Assembly (NCBI GenBank): GCA_020744225.1
Contig: JAGMWG010000011.1
Location: forward strand, 682,001-746,000
DNA from: Paraphoma chrysanthemicola
Taxonomy: Eukaryota; Ascomycota; Dothideomycetes; Pleosporales; Phaeosphaeriaceae
DNA length: 64,000 nt
Direction of reading: 5' to 3'
The notes below the pieces were generated by a model, which did not search any database, was not told the origin of the DNA, and worked only from the letters and a program-made list of their open reading frames with translations. A program made the translations under genes and the position numbers. This document shows positions 12,101-24,556 of this stretch, one piece after another (position 1 is the stretch's first letter; each line of letters starts with the position of its first letter).

Positions 12101-14640
12101 CAGGGTCGTAGAAGTTGCTCTCGCGGCAGACACGCTCAACCTCGTTCATCTGGCCCATCGTCGTAGCGGCTTCGATGTACTTGAAAGTCACGTCTTTGTC
12201 TTCAGCGACGTTGACAATAGAGCCAAGGAAGAAGTAGAGACCCTCGGCAGTCCTGTGTTTCTCGAGCAACTCCACGATCTTGTTCGCGCCGAGCAGGTCG
12301 GAGTACTTCTGAGCAATTCGGATGACGGCTTGCAGATTTTGACGAATGTTAGTAGTAAGCATTGCGTCCAAGCACTCGAGAGAGAGCTCGACAGTAAGCT
12401 GACCAAAGTAGTTGAGCAGCCACTCCTCTGGCAATTTGTCCGTCTGAACAATGATGCGCTTGACCGCTGTGGGATCGTCGTTATGTTCGAGGGCGCGAGT
12501 GAGAAGACCAGCGCCTTCGCAAAGCTGAGCAATGCGGGCCTTGTCGTAGTGGTGGAACATCTCATTACCAAGAATCGCATCGGCGACTTGAGGCGCATTG
12601 AGTAGGTTCATCTCAAGAAGCTTCGTCTGTAGGTGGCCTTCCTCTGGACGATCGTTGGAAAGAACATCCAGGAGGAATGCAGTGGCTTGTTGGATCATGC
12701 CCTGGGACTGGAAAATATCGATGACCCTATCCACGCTAATCAATGGTCCTCCTTCGTTCTTTGCCAATTGCGAAGCGAACTCTGCTCCCTTTTCTGGGGA
12801 GATCCGTACTACATGCTGCAGCAGAACGTTGTAGTCTGGAGTATAGCCAACGCCGTTGCAGTATTGGAGGATCAGGTCGTAGTGGCCGAGCTCGGCGAGA
12901 GCGGCGACAACCTTCTGTGGGACGTTCGCCTCCTTGTAGATAGCCAGGGCCAGGTTTAGGTCGTGAGGCTTTGCGAGGTCTCCAAGCTCTTCCGAGCAAA
13001 ACAGCTTGCCCTCTTTCTGCCACTTCTCGATGAGGTGCTTGCGGCCCTGAGAGAAGACAGGTCGTGCCAGTTCCAGAGTCTCCTCCCTGTTCAGACCGCC
13101 CTTGTCCAATAATTGTCCGAAGTACTGCAGTAATGTGGTGATCTGACCTGGCTGATTGGGTACCTGGCGGAGCCGGTTGATGGTGTTCATTGTCCGCAAG
13201 AAACCTCGTGGAGAGTTGGCAGCGACTTTTGCTGCCTCTGCGAAATTACCCTGTGTCATCAACGTCTCGAAGCGTTGTGAGTACAGCTGATCAGCGCCAG
13301 GCAATCCTCCCTTCGACGCAAGCTTATACGCAATCTCTGCGCATGCCGGGTTCTCCATAATATACGGGATCAACGTGTCCTCCCGGATCGTGGTGTGCAG
13401 AACCTGACCGCGCTTGTTGATAACAACCACACCTGTGCCTGCATCATCGCGTACGGTAGTGAAGACTGTCTCTTCAGAAATCCTGTTCAAGAACAAGGCC
13501 GTACCGGTCTCGAGGTCGTGAAGGTGGATGAAACCGAATTTTGTGATTACGACTAGGATGTTGTACTTGTGCGCAATGTGGATACCGAGCGGGAAATCGC
13601 CAGTGCCCTCCGCAGGCCAGTGGATCGGGATGAGGCGTTTTGGAAACGCAGGATTCGAGGCATTGTGGTCAACTTCGACGATGTTGATCTTGGCTTCGCC
13701 GGAAGTCGACTTGACCGCAAATGCAAAGAGCTTGGTATCGGTCGCTGCGCCATCGAGGCGGATCGTGCCGAAGGTCGCAGCGTGGCCCTCGAGAGGTTGG
13801 CTGACGTTCCTTGCTTTGGAGAACAACTGCATGTTGCCGCGGATTCCACCAGCAGGGTTGGAGGTAATACCAACCAAGCAGGACCAGCTCTCATCATCAT
13901 TGGTAACGTAGTTGATGATTTGGTTGTTCTGTGAGCCAAATTAGATTGCAAGCTACCAACTTTCGCGAGAGCTACGAACCTCAAGCTGCTCTCCTCGATC
14001 AAAGACCTTGCGTGGTGCGACAGCATTCTTCGAGTCGAGGACATCCCAATGGTACACAGCCTTGGTGCTGACGAGCGCAAGTGTTGTTTGGCTGATCCAT
14101 CTCCAAAACTGAATATCTTCTTGGTGGCTGTATGTCTGCAGGCGCTCCTTGGTTTCGAGGTTGAAAAGTTGCAGCGTCCGGCCTTGCGCCTTGAGAGCTA
14201 TGATGGGCTCAGTCAAGTGCATGATGGCGCTGTCGGCGCGAATCGGTCTCCGAATGACATTGTTTGTGTTCTTGAGGTCGATGATGACGGTCTCGGCGGG
14301 AGCGTTCGCTTCGCTATTGACCTGGCGCACGCAGACATACTTGTCGGATTCGAGCGTCTGAAGAAGCTTTTAGCCCACGTGCACAGGGCGGATGAGATGG
14401 AGTAAGGTCCACTTACGCAGTTCTGCCATGATATCGATGCCGGCTGTATCTAGTGTTAGCTTTTTGTTCTTGTTGCCTTCGCGGTATGAGGCTTCGTTTC
14501 TGTTGACCAGACGTACGGTAATGTTCAGGTTGGTGAGCTACACATCCCACAGTTAGCTTATTCATCGAGAATCTGCATATCAGATATTGGCATACCAGCG
14601 TCGGCTGCGCGACGTGCAATGGGACTTGTCGCTGAGCCAT
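9130..14640 (-). CDS. CHC1: Clathrin heavy chain
   Basis: Forms the triskelion legs that coat vesicles at the plasma membrane, trans-Golgi and endosomes. Nine exons join in frame to 1684 residues: 14640-14596, 14537-14517, 14443-14417, 14357-13980, 13928-11325, 11259-10368, 10321-10127, 10071-9533, 9483-9130. The N-terminal propeller shows LTNLNIT, then PASISWQNC, then TLESDKYVCVR, which come from exons of 21 and 27 nt and the start of exon 4. The rest is the alpha-solenoid of clathrin repeats, and the C-terminus is Pro/Gly/Gln-rich. Length matches the family (about 1675). The two microexons are needed to rebuild the propeller start. Confidence 0.96.
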
Positions 14641-15447
14641 GTTTGCGACAGACCAGCTCCAAGCTCACCGGAGTGAGAGGGCGCGCAAGTGGAGGATACG
14701 GGAAGGAAAGAAGAATTAAGCCCAGGTGCACAACTCCAGAGGCGCGCAATAGGAAATGAAGGACTGGCAGGAGCGGCGGGGTGGAGGTGAGGTTGGTGAT
14801 GCTTTCTCGAGAAAGGAGCTCCTCGTGTTGTTTCCACGTATGGGCGGCCTTGGCTGCGGCCGAATGCGGGCAAGCGTGGCGACAGGGATGACGTCTCGTA
14901 ACAGCTACGAAAGACCCCTGTACCACAATCTTCTAGAAGGTTTGTTGCGTGCGCCTGTCGGGGTGTGCAAGCGATCATTCAACGAGATTTACTTTACCTT
15001 CGGGTCGCTCCATTTGCGTTATTGCGACAAGCTGTGCATCTTGGTCGAGGTAAGACTTGTGCTGCAATCATTCGTAAGCGTTCGTCATAACCTCACCACG
15101 TCCTCCCACATTCTTGTGACAGCTCCTCCCTACCACCTAGTTTCAGACACTTCCCTATCTGCGTGTGATATACGCATTGCAACGATAGCAAAGTGTGCCG
15201 CAGACAATTCATAAATTTCCCCAATGGTACATGCACTCCATCTTGGGTCTTCTCATATGAAGGTCGAGAAGGTGCGCATGTATGACACTCCGATGATCGT
15301 GTACGCTTTCATTCTCATAATTATCATGATATCTCAGCAGTATGATTGCCTATTAATTCGTCGTTCAAAAGCGGCACAAAACAAACCAAACGAATCGGTA
15401 TCAAACGCAGAAGAGTCCTGACCAAAGACAGCCCCATTCACCATTAT
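14641..15447. promoter_or_regulatory. Clathrin promoter and Eis1 3' region
   Basis: About 800 bp between two minus-strand genes. It should hold the clathrin heavy chain promoter and leader and the Eis1 3' UTR. The short ORFs lack recognisable domains. Confidence 0.4.
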
Positions 15448-18133
15448 TTAGATTCCAACTTCTCGAAATTTTGAGTCGCGATTTGGACTACCCTTCCTGG
15501 CCTTGTCGGCGTCCGTTGTAAAGGTCGGTGGAGGAGCCAGAGCTTCGTCGAACTTATCATGAGCCTCCTCATAGTCCGTGCCGCCTGATGCACCGGTGCT
15601 CTTCGAAGTGATGCGTTCAGCAGATCGACCTCTGACCGCAGTGGGCTCCTCGTAGTTGGACAAAGATGACACATCAGAGTAAGAATCATCGAGCTCATTG
15701 ACGTGCGGAACAGAAGATGGCTCAACATCGCCTAGATCATGTGGACGGTCATCGTCAGACAAGGCTGTGTGAGGTTGTGATTGCGACGTTGACGAGTCCA
15801 GAGTAGCACCACCTGCAAACCCTGTAGCCTTATCTTTACCCACATCTGTCGTATTAATCGTCCCGGCAGACGTGTGTTTGGAACGACGCTTCAATTTGCC
15901 GAAGATCGACTTCAGACCCTTTGGCGAGGTAGGCGAAGTGGGCGAGGTTGGGTCGGACTCGTGCTCGGGGGCTCGCTGTTGTGAGGTCGCAGGAGTAGGA
16001 TCTCTGTAAAGCTCGTCACCTTCGTTCGCACTAGCATTGGTTTCCGCGATGATAGGCGTTGGCGTGGCCACTTCCTTGGACTTGCGCTTCTCCTTAGTGA
16101 CTTGTCGGTCTCCCTCAGTCTTCCTGGCCTTTTCTGCTTCTCTCTCATGCTTCGCTGCTTCCTTCTCTTGCTTTGCGGTGGCCTTCTCTTCTGCACTGCG
16201 AAGCTTTGCAGCTTTTTTCTCTTCCTCTGATGGCTGTTAGTCAAGCTCAATTCTCTCAGGATACTTGGACTTACCCTTCACTTGTTTTTCTTCGGCCTTG
16301 ATTTCAGCCGCGCGTTCCTTCTCAATCCTCTCGCGGCGTTTCTTCTCCTCCAACTCAAGCTTACGCTCCTGTTCCTCTGCCCTGCGCTTTTCATCCTCAG
16401 CCCGCCGCTTATCGGTCTTCTCGGTGATCTCATCTAGGGTGGGTTGAATTCGGGCTTGCGCGATTGCGTCAATATCACTCTGGTCCATCCATCGGCCACC
16501 GCCAACATGCACTTTACCATGATTTTCCATGCGCGTTTCTGAGTTTGCCTGGGCTTTCTGTCTGGCTTTTTCGTCCCATTGCTCGACCATTGCCGGCGAC
16601 ATCTTGCCCGTCTCATCATAAATCTTCTTATCCATGCCCTGCATTTGAGCCTGCACTTTGCGCTCTGCTGCGGCAATCAGATGCTTGCGGTCATTCTCTC
16701 GCTTCTTGGCGTCCACATCAGCAAGTTGCTTGTTGAACTGTTCCATCTGTGAGCGGATGCGGCGGGAGCGGAAGTCGTCCTCGTCAGAGTCTGAGTCGTC
16801 ACCGGCAGGAGTGGCCTTCGAGTCGCTGTTGGCCCGGTTGCGTCCACGGCGCATTGACAGCTTAGAGCGGGGTTTCTCATAGCCGTAGTAACTGCGGTAC
16901 GCGGCGTTTTCATCGTAGCCAATTTTGGCAAGTCTTTCTTGAGCGAGCTTCTGTGCAGCTTCCTGAATGCCTATGTAGCGCATGGCTTGTTGCTTGATGT
17001 CTTCTTCGCCTGTAACCGGCTGCTGGCCGTGTGCTGCCGTTGCGCCGGAACGAGCAGCTGATGCTCCATCAATCTGCTGCTGCTGCACGTCATATATCTT
17101 CTTAGCCATTGAGATAGCAGAGGCGCGAAGAGCGTCATTATGCTTCTTCTCCTCAACCTCCAGAGCAACCGGGGGTGCGCTAGTGTACATATCCTTTGAG
17201 ATGCTCTTTGCATGCTGGATACGCGCCGCCTCCATGGCACCGGAGGAAAATTTGCCGGGCGCCGCAGTCGTTGGCTGAGACTTCCTCATGGAGGGGCTGG
17301 ATGCCAACGTGGCTGCACTGAGCGCGTTCTTCGCAGAGTTCCTGGAGTCGGGGTAGGTCTCGGCTGGTGGAGGGCTGGACTGTGCGCGCAGGCGCCGCGA
17401 AGAGGCATGGGCGCCAGTCGCTGCGGTGAAGGCATTCTTTCGTCCAGCGTCTGTGTAGCCATAGTCGACTGCACCAGGACCAAGGTTTTGCTTTCGCATG
17501 GCGATGTTGGCTGCCGAATTGCCCTCAGCACTGGCTTCGGGCTTCCACAAATTCAGCTTTGCGCCATCCCTGTGTGCGAGAAGAGCGGCCTTTGAGCCTG
17601 CAGCACTGGCCTCGGGCTGCCACAATGGCGCCATCTTGTAGTCGTGTGCCAACAGCGCAGCCTTGCTAGCGGCAGACGATTGCTCAGGCTTCCACCACTC
17701 TGGACTCTTCTTGTTCTGGTTGGCAAGCAATGCGGCGGTTCCGGCTGATGACTTGGTGTCGATTCCAACCACGGGGAAACTGGGCAGATCCGAAGCCTTT
17801 GCGTACTTCAGACTGGTTGCAGCGCCTGGTGAAGATGTGAGCAATGACGTAGCTACAAACCAATTGCCAGGAGAACTCACTTGCTGAAGACAGCTTGCCA
17901 TCGGGACCAAGAGGGTTAATGCTCCGTGCGTCGTTTGCTCTGTGGTTGGTGGAGTACAGAGCGGCAGCCGAAGCCTGGTCCTGCAGCGAGTGACCCTTTG
18001 TCTGATGCGCAGAGGGGTCAGGGCAGCGCATGTTCGTGTCGGCGGACCGTGATGGAGCCGCACCATCCGTGATCCTGTGGGATCCACTGTCAGCACTTGG
18101 AGGCGCGCTCGCCGTTACGGCCGTCGTCGACAT
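15448..18133 (-). CDS. EIS1: Eisosome protein 1 (Eis1) family
   Basis: Component associated with eisosomes, the furrow-like plasma-membrane domains. Three exons (18133-17881, 17825-16275, 16226-15448) give 860 residues. After a disordered N-terminus comes the family segment SLQDQA..., GPDGKLSSASAATSLKYA and a repeat region with W-x-P-E motifs near residues 108-185. The centre and C-terminal half form a long charged Lys/Glu/Arg/Ala coiled coil, followed by a Ser/Thr/Pro-rich tail (TSPTSPTSPKGLKSIFG). No membrane segments are visible. Assignment rests on the N-terminal segment and W-x-P repeats as I remember them from filamentous-fungal Eis1, so the family is fairly secure and the exact role is inferred. 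Confidence 0.8.
17525..17755 (-). repeat. Internal protein repeat of about 24 residues in Eis1
   Basis: Three full copies and one partial copy of a unit of the form S-A-x-x-(x)-A-A-L-L-A followed by W-x-P-E. Examples are SSAGTAALLAN ending in WWKPE, SSAASKAALLAH ending in LWQPE, and SAAGSKAALLAH ending in LWKPE. The fourth copy (SAEGNSAANIAM) lacks the tryptophan. Confidence 0.7.
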
Positions 18134-18938
18134 GGTGACAACAGAGTATAAAGATTAATTTTGCAGTGTGAAGTAATTCAGGGTTGGATATCAGAAAAGT
18201 ATACCCTGGATGTTACCAGCCAAAGGTAAACAGGAGACATCCTCGGTGCGAACATGGCTATTATGATGATGGCGTTGTATCGTTCGCTTGGGGTGATGTC
18301 ATGTCTGTGCTGCGCTGCGGTAGATCGCCTAGCGTGCTTGCCTCTTTCTAGGCTGGTCACTGTTGCCCTGAAGATCGGCAGACCCCGAATCGGCCTAAGC
18401 ACGAGCAGAAGCGGCTAAGAACGTCACATCCGAGGTGCCCAAAAGGCCAACCTTCCAAGGAAGCCACCACTTTCATTTCATGATCCCTGCGTGCATCGCA
18501 CGCTTTCGTCTTCATCATGACAGAACAACCCGGCAGTAAGGTACACGAACTCCTCATGAGATGGTACGGTTTACAGGGATGCTCTATGTTCCTGTGCCTG
18601 AAGCACTGGTATGAGCGGTGCAGCGTCGGCCTACTCTTCCCACAGCCATAGCGCGGCAACTCCACAAACTTCCGGCCCGTGCTATTGGCTCGACCTGGGC
18701 ACTTCCAAATGATAGTGGTTCCTGGACCAGTACACCAATAACTGCCAGATGAGCTCTTCTTGGTAGCTTCCTGAGCATGAGCGCTCGCTAGGATCTGCCC
18801 ATCCTAAACGTGCTAGGCTAATGTTGGACACTACGTCAGCGCAAACGTCTTCCAAGTAGCGAAAATATCTCGAAGCCTTTCCCCAACGTCCGGAACGCAC
18901 ACACCGCCAAGATTGCTAGCACCCCTAGCACGACAAAC
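18134..18938. promoter_or_regulatory. Bidirectional promoter region, Eis1 / phosphatase
   Basis: About 800 bp between divergent starts. No coding potential I would defend and no clear TATA box or RNA gene. Confidence 0.4.
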
Positions 18939-19962
18939 ATGACTGAGTCGCTACAAACACCGTTGAAGAGTATTCTCAATTTTCGGGACGCTGGTGATTA
19001 CGTCAACAACGTTACGGGCAACACGTGAGCGGGTGTCTTCATTCAGCGGCCCATCCCTAACAACCTCTAGTCGGCTGCGAACAGGACTATTATACCGCAG
19101 TGCACGACCAGGTCCGTAGTGTTCCTCACCATATCTGCACGGTCTAATCGAAACAGACGAAGCAACCGTTCAAGACAGGCAGCGTCTTTTGAAAGATTTT
19201 GGAGTGAAGAGTATCATAGATCTGCGAACCAAGTACGTCCTCGCCCACAAATTTGAGATCACCGCTGAGCAACGCAGAACAGAACACATTGAGCAAGCTC
19301 AAAAGCGAGATGCTAAGATCAAAGCCTCTGCAGCAGTACCACAGTCGAACGACGATGTTGCAGAACCCTTGAAAATACCAGGCATCGCATACCACGAGAT
19401 TAACTTCAACGGCTCAGCGTTCTCTCGCATGCTAGTTTCCAAGCTCTCTTGGATTGACTTTTTCCGACTGGCTGGACTCATGATCTTCGGATACCGCCTA
19501 GACGCCATCAAAGTCCTTGCGCCGCATATGAACGAGATGGGGCTCATTGGGCTCGCACAGAGCTCTCTCGACGTCTGTAAGGCGGAGGTCAAACAAGTCT
19601 TTGAAGTCTTGGCGGACGAGTCAAATTGGCCTGTGTTGGTGCACTGCACGCAAGGCAAGGATCGCACAGGTCTGGTAGTGATGTTGGTGCTGTTCTTGCT
19701 CGAAGCGGACCACACCGCCATCGACCAGGACTACAGACTTTCCGAGGCCGAACTTGCACCGGAGATGGAGGGTCGCATCAAGGAGATAGCGTCAATTGGC
19801 TTGACAGAGCAGTTTGCGGTGTGTCCTCCCAACGTGGTGAGCACTGTCCACTCGCACATTTCAGAGAAGTATGGCAACGTCCACGCGTATCTGGAATCAG
19901 CTGGCATTAGTAAGGAAATGATGGCTCGACTAAAGGAATTGTTGCTTGACCACGCGTCCTAA
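18939..19962 (+). CDS. Tyrosine/serine phosphatase-like protein (Y_phosphatase3 type)
   Basis: Cys-based phosphatase of the family with an HCxxGKDRTG P-loop. Three exons, 18939-19024, 19071-19111 and 19157-19962, give 310 residues. The N-terminus SILNFRDAGDYV followed by RTGLLYRSARPDEA and IIDLRT is typical: the conserved NFRD and the RSA.P segments precede the catalytic loop. The loop HCTQGKDRTG sits near residue 205. The segment after IIDLRT is a helical insertion. There is no signal peptide, so a cytosolic enzyme is expected. The substrate (phosphotyrosine, phosphoserine or phosphoinositide) cannot be read from sequence. Confidence 0.88.
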
Positions 19963-20301
19963 AGTCTTGGAGACTATAGGAAACGAACGAGCCGCAGTTA
20001 TGTGGGTCCGCGATGGAACTCCGAGAGTGTGCAATGCGATGCCAGAGGAGGAACGAATGTGCAGGCTCAATAAGATGAGTTTTCTTCCCTGTGATCTGTC
20101 ACAATTTGTCTCTTATGTCAACACAAAAGCGTTGTGCACGCCCGCCGGTGTCCCTTGCAAGGTGCAGTATCAGATGTTTGGAGCTAAGCTGAAGTCACAC
20201 CAGCTCCCCTGGCTTAGCTTCGCTTAAGCTCACCGCCCGCCATCCAAAACTCTCAACACCTGTGTTCTTGTGTCTTGCAAAATTTCCCAGCGAGGTGCAA
20301 A
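19963..20301. promoter_or_regulatory. Intergenic region before sphingolipid C9-methyltransferase
   Basis: About 340 bp between tandem genes, holding the phosphatase 3' UTR and the methyltransferase promoter and leader. No other feature seen. Confidence 0.4.
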
Positions 20302-22018
20302 ATGAGCAGCAATACCTCTGAGGAGAATTTTGAGTGGGTAGAGACGCCGCCGGCGCCCTCGCCCCTCACCCCACAGTTTGATTGTGGCGTTAAGACCACC
20401 TCGGTATGTCGCTTGCACATAACTTGACGAGCGCCCCGCCTGCCATTGAGCCTCGAGTCCTCGAGCCAGCAAGCTAACAACACGTCAACAACAGTACCCA
20501 ACTATTGCCAATGCTCCCCTCCCCGCAGAAGGCTCGGGTCGCGAGTCGTTCAACAACACCTTCCTCATTTCGCTGCTCGTCGGCGTCCCCGCCTACATCA
20601 CATGGAGCTGGGGCATGGGCCTCAAGACCTGGATCTTCCTAGCCATTGTCTTGTTCCTCCCCATCCTCGGCCCCTTCTGGTGGCTCACCTCTGAATTCGC
20701 CCCCCGCTACAACGAGAAGGCGAAGCTACCCGGCAAACCCATTGAACACTACCTCAAGTTTACAAAGGCCGAGGATCGCGATGCATACTACGGCAAGAAG
20801 CTCATTCCTATTGAGACCTTCCAGGAGAAGTACTTCGATGGCGAAGTAGAGCTCAATGGCGACATGTTGGAGATTCTCGAATGGCGCCACGACTGGTCCA
20901 AGCCACGATTCACCCTTGGGCTCATCAAGCATTTCCTCTTTGGCTTCATCCCGGAGATGATCCTACACTCTAGGTCTCAAGGTATGCTAGAAAGTATGAG
21001 GTCAACGGTGGAAAGGTGGCTAACACAAATCAGACGAAGAACAGGTCCGAGACCACTATGACCGTGGTGATGACTTCTACGGCTGGTTCCTTGGCCCACG
21101 CATGATCTACACCTCCGGTGTCATTTCAGATGTTAACACGGAGGAGAGTCTCGAACAACTCCAAGATAACAAGATGGGCATCGTCTGCGAGAAGATTGAA
21201 CTCAAGCAGGGCGAAAAGATGCTCGATATTGGCTGCGGATGGGGCACACTCGCTCGCTTTGCTTCCGTCAACTACGGTGCAAACGTCACTGGTGTCACTC
21301 TTGGCCGCAACCAAACTGCTTGGGGCAACAATGGCCTCAGGAAGTCCGGCATCGAGGAAGACCAGTCGAAGATTCTCTGCATGGACTACCGCGACATTCC
21401 CGTCCCGGAGGGTGGTTTCAATAAGATTACCTGCCTTGAAATGGCTGAGCATGTCGGTGTCCGCCGCCTGGGCGGCTTCTTCCGCCAGGTCTATGACATG
21501 CTTGACGACGACGGTGTCTTCTTCCTTCAGATCGCCGGTCTCCGCAAGGCTTGGCAGTTTGAGGACTTCACCTGGGGTCTATTTATGAACAAGTATGTTT
21601 TCCCAGGTGCTGACGCTTCCACTCCTCTCGGCTTCGTCATCGACACCCTTGAAGGTGCTGGATTTGAGGTCAAGATGGTTGATACGATTGGTGTACACTA
21701 CTCTGCTACGCTCTGGAGATGGTACCGCAACTGGCTCGCCAACAAGGACAAAGTCACTGCCAAGTACGGTGCCCGATGGTATCGTGTAAGTCCTACTCTC
21801 GAAATGACTGGCCTATGCTGAAACTAATCGCCGCATAGATTTGGGAGTATTTCTTGGCTTACTCCACGATTGCGTCCCGTCAGGGCACAGCAACATGCTT
21901 CCAGATCACTCTTGTCAAGAATCTGAATGCCGTCCACCGCGCAGATGGTATCAAGTCGCAATTCAGTCTGGAGGGTGCTCTTGCTGCAAGCAAGGCCAGG
22001 CTCTCCAAGAAGGCATAA
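20302..22018 (+). CDS. Sphingolipid C9-methyltransferase
   Basis: Adds the C9 methyl branch to the long-chain base of glucosylceramides, using S-adenosylmethionine at the ER membrane. Four exons, 20302-20403, 20495-20981, 21034-21785 and 21839-22018, give 506 residues. Two close N-terminal membrane segments (around FLISLLVGVPAYITW and WIFLAIVLFLPILG) precede a cyclopropane-synthase-like methyltransferase domain. SAM motif I is LDIGCGWGTLARF near residue 259; HYDRGDDFYGWFLG and CLEMAEHVGVRR are further family signatures. Length agrees with characterised fungal enzymes. The start is the first Met before the acidic N-terminus. Confidence 0.93.
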
Positions 22019-22566
22019 GCAGAGTCGAAGCCGAAGGTAGTTCACGACGTTGCGCTTTTTGAGTTTGCTCAGTACTATGATCGATGATTCAACGACATCA
22101 CGACGATGACAAGAAAAGTACGATGATAGTGGATACGATAGAATGGTAGCAATGGAACGAAAGATATGTGACGGCTTGGCGCTTCGGGGAGCAGAAGGTG
22201 GGAGACCAGAGCGATAGTACAGTGCGAACGATGGAGCTGTGGATGGATGGGTACATGAAATTTGCGATGAAATATGATATATGATAGAGTAATCTATGAC
22301 ATAAGTCCGGTGTTTGCTGCTCTTCGCCAGCCATTGTGTACGCTGATAAGGAAATCCCCATAGCCTGCTGATCCTCGATCTTGATCGCGTCATGCTAGTG
22401 GCTGTGTGCTCCGCCACAGTATGTGTCAATAGATGTCCCAATACCTGGGTCAACATCGCTCCCTCTTGGGTAGTATCTAATCAGCCTTGTCACAACAAGA
22501 TCTGATGCTGCCGTCCAGTACGCCATATGAGAAGTATGCTTGCCTGTGGCTCCAAGATTGCCCCTC
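22019..22566. other. Convergent intergenic region
   Basis: About 550 bp between the 3' ends of the C9-methyltransferase and adenine deaminase genes. Only short ORFs without domains. Confidence 0.4.
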
Positions 22567-23637
22567 TCATGTGCTGGCATGCTTCTGCAAACAATCCTCC
22601 AGCATAGCGAGGAGCTCCCTCTTCCTCTGCTCCCCACACCAGCTCCCCTCTATCGAGTTCTGGGCAATGACCTTCCACTCCTCCACGTTCAGGTCGAACG
22701 CATCCTGTACTGCGCAGTAGTTCTTGAGGATATACCCACCAAAGTAGGCTGGGTCATCGCTGTTCAGGCTGAACTTGACGCCTGCCTCGAGGAATTTGCG
22801 AATCGGTACTTGCCCGACATTCTCAACCGCTCTGAGACAAACATTGCTCAGTGGGCATACCGTGAGCATGATATCTTCCTTGACGACGCGCTCCAGCAGC
22901 GCTGGGTCCTCAACTAGTCGAATTCCGTGATCAATCCTCTCAGCACGCAACGCATCCAACGCGCCAGAAATGTATGTTGGATCCCCCTCTTCACCTGCAT
23001 GCGCCGTCCTCCTGACTCCCATCTTCTCCGCTTGCGCATACATCTCCTCAAACAGTTCCGGGCGAAACCCGACCTCACTCGAATCCAGTCCCAAGCCCTC
23101 AATCACCCTCTCTTCGCCCTCGAAATACCCACCCGCGACCGCCGCAGCCATCGTCTCTCGTGACTCTTGGACTGGCAAATGGCGCAAGAAACACATAATC
23201 AGCTTGCTCGTCACACCCAACTCTTTCTCTGCGCGTTTACATGCCGCGTCGAATCCCTTGACTACCGTGTCCAAGCTAATCCCCCGTGCCGTGTGGCTCT
23301 GCGGATCGAAGAACACCTCAGCGTGCTTCACGCCATCCGCCGCTGCAGTCGTGAAGTACTCCCAGCCCAGCATTTCAAAGTCATCCTGCGTGATAACTAC
23401 ATCGAGTGCGCGGTAGTAGTACGCCAAAAAGCTGTTGAGGTCGGTGAAGTGGTTGTACCGCGCGGCTAGCGCTTCAGGGGATGCGTAGGCAGGATCCTCG
23501 GAGGCGGCGGGCAATGTGATGTTGTTTTTGGAGGCCAGCTGGAAGACAAGGGAGGGAGAGAGACATCCCTCGAGGTGAAGATGGTGTTCGCATTTGGGAA
23601 GGGAGGCGATGAGGGAGTGGAGTTGGGACTTGCACAT
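22567..23637 (-). CDS. Adenine deaminase (Aah1-type)
   Basis: Purine salvage enzyme that deaminates adenine to hypoxanthine in the cytosol and nucleus. Intronless, 356 residues. All metal and catalytic motifs of the adenosine/adenine deaminase family are present: HLHLEG with the HxH pair, HAGE in RRTAHAGEEGDP, ERIDHGIRL and LNSDDPAYFGG. The spacing and the CEHHLHLEGCLSPSL start match the fungal adenine deaminase branch rather than animal adenosine deaminase. It contrasts with the divergent paralogue at 36.3 kb, where HAGE is missing. Confidence 0.92.
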   Translation of the reverse strand: MCKSQLHSLIASLPKCEHHLHLEGCLSPSLVFQLASKNNITLPAASEDPAYASPEALAARYNHFTDLNSFLAYYYRALDVVITQDDFEMLGWEYFTTAAADGVKHAEVFFDPQSHTARGISLDTVVKGFDAACKRAEKELGVTSKLIMCFLRHLPVQESRETMAAAVAGGYFEGEERVIEGLGLDSSEVGFRPELFEEMYAQAEKMGVRRTAHAGEEGDPTYISGALDALRAERIDHGIRLVEDPALLERVVKEDIMLTVCPLSNVCLRAVENVGQVPIRKFLEAGVKFSLNSDDPAYFGGYILKNYCAVQDAFDLNVEEWKVIAQNSIEGSWCGEQRKRELLAMLEDCLQKHAST

Positions 23638-24556
23638 TTTGAGCGGTTGCGTTTTGAAATTTAGGATATGAGAAAAGAGTAGTATTTCTTAGAATTTACA
23701 GAATTGCCTTACTTCTTATATTATTTTCTATCTTGATTCGCAATCCTGCGTTTCGAGTAACTGGTGGATACGCATCCCCGATTTTTTAGCTGGTTTGAAA
23801 TTTTTTCAGGGCATCGGTGAACGCCGGCGGTGGAACATTGGTCGGAGCCTTCCTTATCGGGTACTGCAGGATTACTATGTGGTGAATGAATGTTACCTTC
23901 ACACAACGGTTCATAGACGTCGCGTACTCGCCGCCCTGGTAGTGTTGTGTTGCAATAGCGATGTTGGTGATGAGGTTTGGCTGTTCGTCAATTCATCGCC
24001 ATAACTCGGGGCAAAAATGACATTCTGGGCGACCATTGAGCATCTGCGCAGCACGGCGGGACTGCGAGAATGTAGCAAATAAATACTTGCAAAAGAAGAA
24101 TTGGTTACTCTTTGACATCTGTCTCGTTGTCTAGTGGCACACCAGTGACCAGTGACCAATAAAGGCAAATGGGTTTAGGCTGAGTGGTAAGCGTGGGGAA
24201 GGCGCTAGTGGGTTTGGACAGGCTCGGTTACGAGGTTCTCCTTTTGAGCCACCAAGCTAACGTCATCGACGGCGCTTTCATGTGCATGTATCTGCAACGT
24301 ACCGTCTTGGCTGCTATGGATTATGCTCGTTCCCATCAATTAGCGATCGCCATGGTGCGATGAGATACCACTCGGATGTCTTACTTCCGAGCAGTGATTG
24401 GAGCGCGCAACACGCCCCGTTGGTAGCTCAAGACTCGTAACAGGCCTATTGGGGGCCAAGGGTCTCGCCCGTCAGCGCTACCGCGCCTATAATCTGCAGA
24501 CTATTGTATCCTGAGGCTGCTTCATCCCGCCTTGCTTCTCCAACACCAAACAAATC
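23638..24556. promoter_or_regulatory. Divergent promoter region, adenine deaminase / P450
   Basis: About 920 bp between divergent starts. AT-rich close to the deaminase start (23640-23760). No gene, tRNA or mobile element seen. Confidence 0.4.

Noticed and set aside
12015..12605. 196-codon plus-strand ORF
   Set aside because: Antisense to clathrin heavy chain coding sequence.
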